A stretch of 6,631 nt of DNA from an uncultured Lachnospiraceae bacterium (GTDB lineage: Bacteria; Bacillota; Clostridia; Lachnospirales; Lachnospiraceae): assembly GCA_902783095.1 (NCBI GenBank), contig CACZPX010000072.1, forward strand, positions 1-6,631, given 5' to 3'. The position numbers and the translations under genes are program-made. Shown piece by piece: positions 5,577-6,631 of the stretch. Each line of letters opens with the position of its first letter. Within the stretch, counting starts at the first letter, position 1. The notes beneath the pieces were generated by a model, which was not told the origin of the DNA, searched no databases, and saw nothing but the letters and a program-made list of their open reading frames with translations.

Positions 5577-6272
5577 ATGCAGGACGTCAGCACGCACGTA
5601 GGAAAGCAGATCCGGCTGTACCGGAAGATCAAGGGCCTGACTATGGAGGAACTGGCCGGGCGGATCCATAAGACCAAGTCGACGGTCTCCAAATACGAGA
5701 GCGGCGAGATCGTGATCGACGTTGGCGCACTGGCGGACGTCGCGCGCGCCCTGGACGTGGAGATCGGGCAGCTGTTGGACTATTCCGTTCTGGAAAAGAA
5801 GCCCGCCGAACCGCGGGGCAGCCTGGCCGCGGACGAGACCTTCCTGTATTTTTACGACGGCCGCAGCAGCCGGGCGACCACCAGCCTGATCCGGATCAAT
5901 AGCGGAGGCGAGCAGACCTCCGCGGTGATGTATTTCGATATCGCGTCGGTCCACGCGCCGGAGGACTGCCGCGCGCTCTATTACGGAACGGTGGAGTATC
6001 ACGACATCCTCACCAGCTACTCGTTGGTCAACCAGAGCAACGCGCTGGAGTGCGTGTCCATCTACGCCATGAATCCCATGGAAAACCGCACGCAGACCTA
6101 CGGTCTGCTGCTGGGCATCTCCACGTTTCCCCTCTCGCCCGTGGTCATCAAATGCATCTTTTCCAACCGCCCGCTCCCCACGGACGCGGCACTGCAGGAA
6201 AAACTGATGATCACCCGCGAGGACATCCGCATGTCCCGCGCGATCAACATGTTCTGCGTGCGGCCGCTGTGA
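5577..6272 (+). CDS. XRE-family helix-turn-helix transcriptional regulator with unassigned C-terminal domain
   Basis: Predicted DNA-binding regulator of 231 residues. Residues 8-67 form a complete HTH_3/Cro-cI domain: GKQIRLYRKIKGLTMEELA (helices 1-2), a recognition helix around 33-42 (TKSTVSKYES), the conserved SGE turn, and ALADVARALDVEIGQLLDY closing the bundle. The remaining 160 residues start with an aromatic-rich FLYFYDGR segment near residue 90. They look globular, soluble and mixed alpha/beta, with no membrane segment and no sensor, peptidase or cupin motif that I recognise. I recall similar HTH proteins from Lachnospiraceae, of unknown role. The start has a good ribosome site, AAGGGGA (5564-5570), 7 nt before the ATG. 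Targets are unknown; autoregulation or control of the adjacent methyltransferase gene is possible from position alone. No clear promoter or terminator of its own is visible; a 5-bp hairpin, GCCCG/CGGGC (5523-5527 with 5537-5541), lies in its leader. Confidence 0.88.
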   Translation: MQDVSTHVGKQIRLYRKIKGLTMEELAGRIHKTKSTVSKYESGEIVIDVGALADVARALDVEIGQLLDYSVLEKKPAEPRGSLAADETFLYFYDGRSSRATTSLIRINSGGEQTSAVMYFDIASVHAPEDCRALYYGTVEYHDILTSYSLVNQSNALECVSIYAMNPMENRTQTYGLLLGISTFPLSPVVIKCIFSNRPLPTDAALQEKLMITREDIRMSRAINMFCVRPL

Positions 6273-6324
6273 CCGGCCCTCATCTCTTCACCATCATTTC
6301 ACAGAATTTTCCCCACTTTTTCTG

Positions 6325-6353
6325 TTGACAAAGGGGCAGGGGGGTGCTATCTT
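6325..6353 (+). promoter_or_regulatory. Sigma-A promoter of hrcA
   Basis: A perfect -35 box TTGACA (6325-6330) is followed after 17 bp by TATCTT (6348-6353), with TG at 6345-6346 making an extended -10. The predicted start near 6360 lies just upstream of the CIRCE operator, the arrangement expected for a housekeeping promoter repressed by HrcA. Confidence 0.85.
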
Positions 6354-6364
6354 ATACCCAGATG

Positions 6365-6391
6365 TTAGCACTCCAGTTGAATGAGTGCTAA
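6365..6391 (+). promoter_or_regulatory. CIRCE operator (HrcA binding site)
   Basis: TTAGCACTC (6365-6373), nine bases, then GAGTGCTAA (6383-6391) is an exact match to the CIRCE consensus. HrcA bound here, with help from GroEL, represses the operon at normal temperature, giving autoregulation of hrcA. The operator covers the first transcribed bases after the promoter. Confidence 0.98.
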
Positions 6392-6407
6392 CAACAGGAA
6401 GGAAGCC

Positions 6408-6631
6408 ATGGAACTGGACAGCAGGAAAAAACAGATATTGCTGGCGATCATCCAGAATTATCAGGAGACCGGCGAACCGGTGGGCTCCCGCACCATATCC
6501 AAGGTGGCGGGGCTTTCTGTTTCCGCAGCGACCATCCGCAACGAGATGTCCGACTTAGAGGAGATGGGCCTGATCGTCAAGCCGCATACCTCGGCCGGCA
6601 GCATCCCCACGGACAAGGGCTACCGCCTGTA
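6408..6631 (+). CDS. hrcA: Heat-inducible transcription repressor HrcA, partial (first 74 codons, cut by window end)
   Basis: HrcA binds CIRCE and represses class I heat-shock genes; misfolded proteins that occupy GroEL relieve the repression. The visible 74 residues are the N-terminal winged-helix DNA-binding domain. MELDSRKKQILLAIIQNY is the first helix, ETGEPVGSRTISK is a family hallmark (residues 20-32), and ATIRNEMSDLEEMGLI (41-56) contains the recognition helix. HTSAGSIPTDKGYRL (60-74) corresponds to the wing, where most relatives have Arg at position 65 (TSAGR) instead of the Ser seen here. The start has a strong ribosome site, AGGAAGG (6396-6402), 5 nt before the ATG. The gene continues beyond the window and would normally be followed by grpE, dnaK and dnaJ. 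Identity is confirmed independently by the CIRCE element just upstream. Confidence 0.97.
   Translation, partial: MELDSRKKQILLAIIQNYQETGEPVGSRTISKVAGLSVSAATIRNEMSDLEEMGLIVKPHTSAGSIPTDKGYRL

Noticed and set aside
6301..6325. ACAGAA/TTCTGT inverted repeat as terminator of the XRE gene
   Set aside because: It has 6-bp arms around a 13-nt loop, no U-tract after it, and it overlaps the hrcA -35 box. It may be chance.
6050..6328. Forward reading frame of 92 codons overlapping the end of the XRE gene
   Set aside because: It is a shifted frame inside the regulator gene, with His/Arg-rich composition and no ribosome site.

Overview
This 6.6 kb window is GC-rich bacterial chromosome, most likely from a member of the Clostridia (Bacillota), possibly Lachnospiraceae or a relative. 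The basis is a perfect CIRCE operator in front of hrcA, a butyrate kinase, a LIVCS-type branched-chain amino acid carrier, purine-rich Shine-Dalgarno sites and U-tract terminators. The lineage call is inferred from gene content and remembered family sequences, not from a search.

Layout. (1) 1-1878, + strand: the C-terminal part of a fumarate/APS-reductase-like FAD oxidoreductase fused through an Ala/Glu-rich linker to a two-cluster [4Fe-4S] ferredoxin domain. The N-terminal FAD-binding Rossmann motif is not in the window. A strong intrinsic terminator follows. (2) 1988-3061, +: butyrate (branched-chain fatty acid) kinase, with its own candidate promoter and no phosphotransbutyrylase gene beside it. 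(3) 3089-3158: a perfect 33-bp inverted repeat with a 4-nt centre, between two convergent genes. (4) 3160-4434, -: BrnQ, a branched-chain amino acid:cation symporter, whose best promoter implies a leaderless or nearly leaderless mRNA. (5) 4435-4690: an AT-richer divergent intergenic region with several palindromes and a possible pseudoknot-forming fold. (6) 4691-5455, +: a class I SAM-dependent methyltransferase of unknown substrate. (7) 5577-6272, +: an XRE-type HTH regulator with a C-terminal region I cannot assign. (8) 6325-6631, +: promoter, CIRCE operator and first 74 codons of hrcA, the heat-shock repressor that usually opens the hrcA-grpE-dnaK-dnaJ operon.

How the genes may work together. 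BrnQ importing Leu/Ile/Val and a butyrate kinase able to make ATP from (branched) acyl phosphates would fit amino acid fermentation, and the flavin/iron-sulfur oxidoreductase would fit anaerobic electron transfer. This is a neighbourhood inference, since the three genes are in separate transcription units. The methyltransferase, the XRE regulator and hrcA have no evident link to that theme. I see no mobile element, CRISPR array, tRNA or rRNA. The most unusual signals are non-coding: the long perfect inverted repeat, its possible relative in the first terminator, and the structured region upstream of brnQ and the methyltransferase gene.
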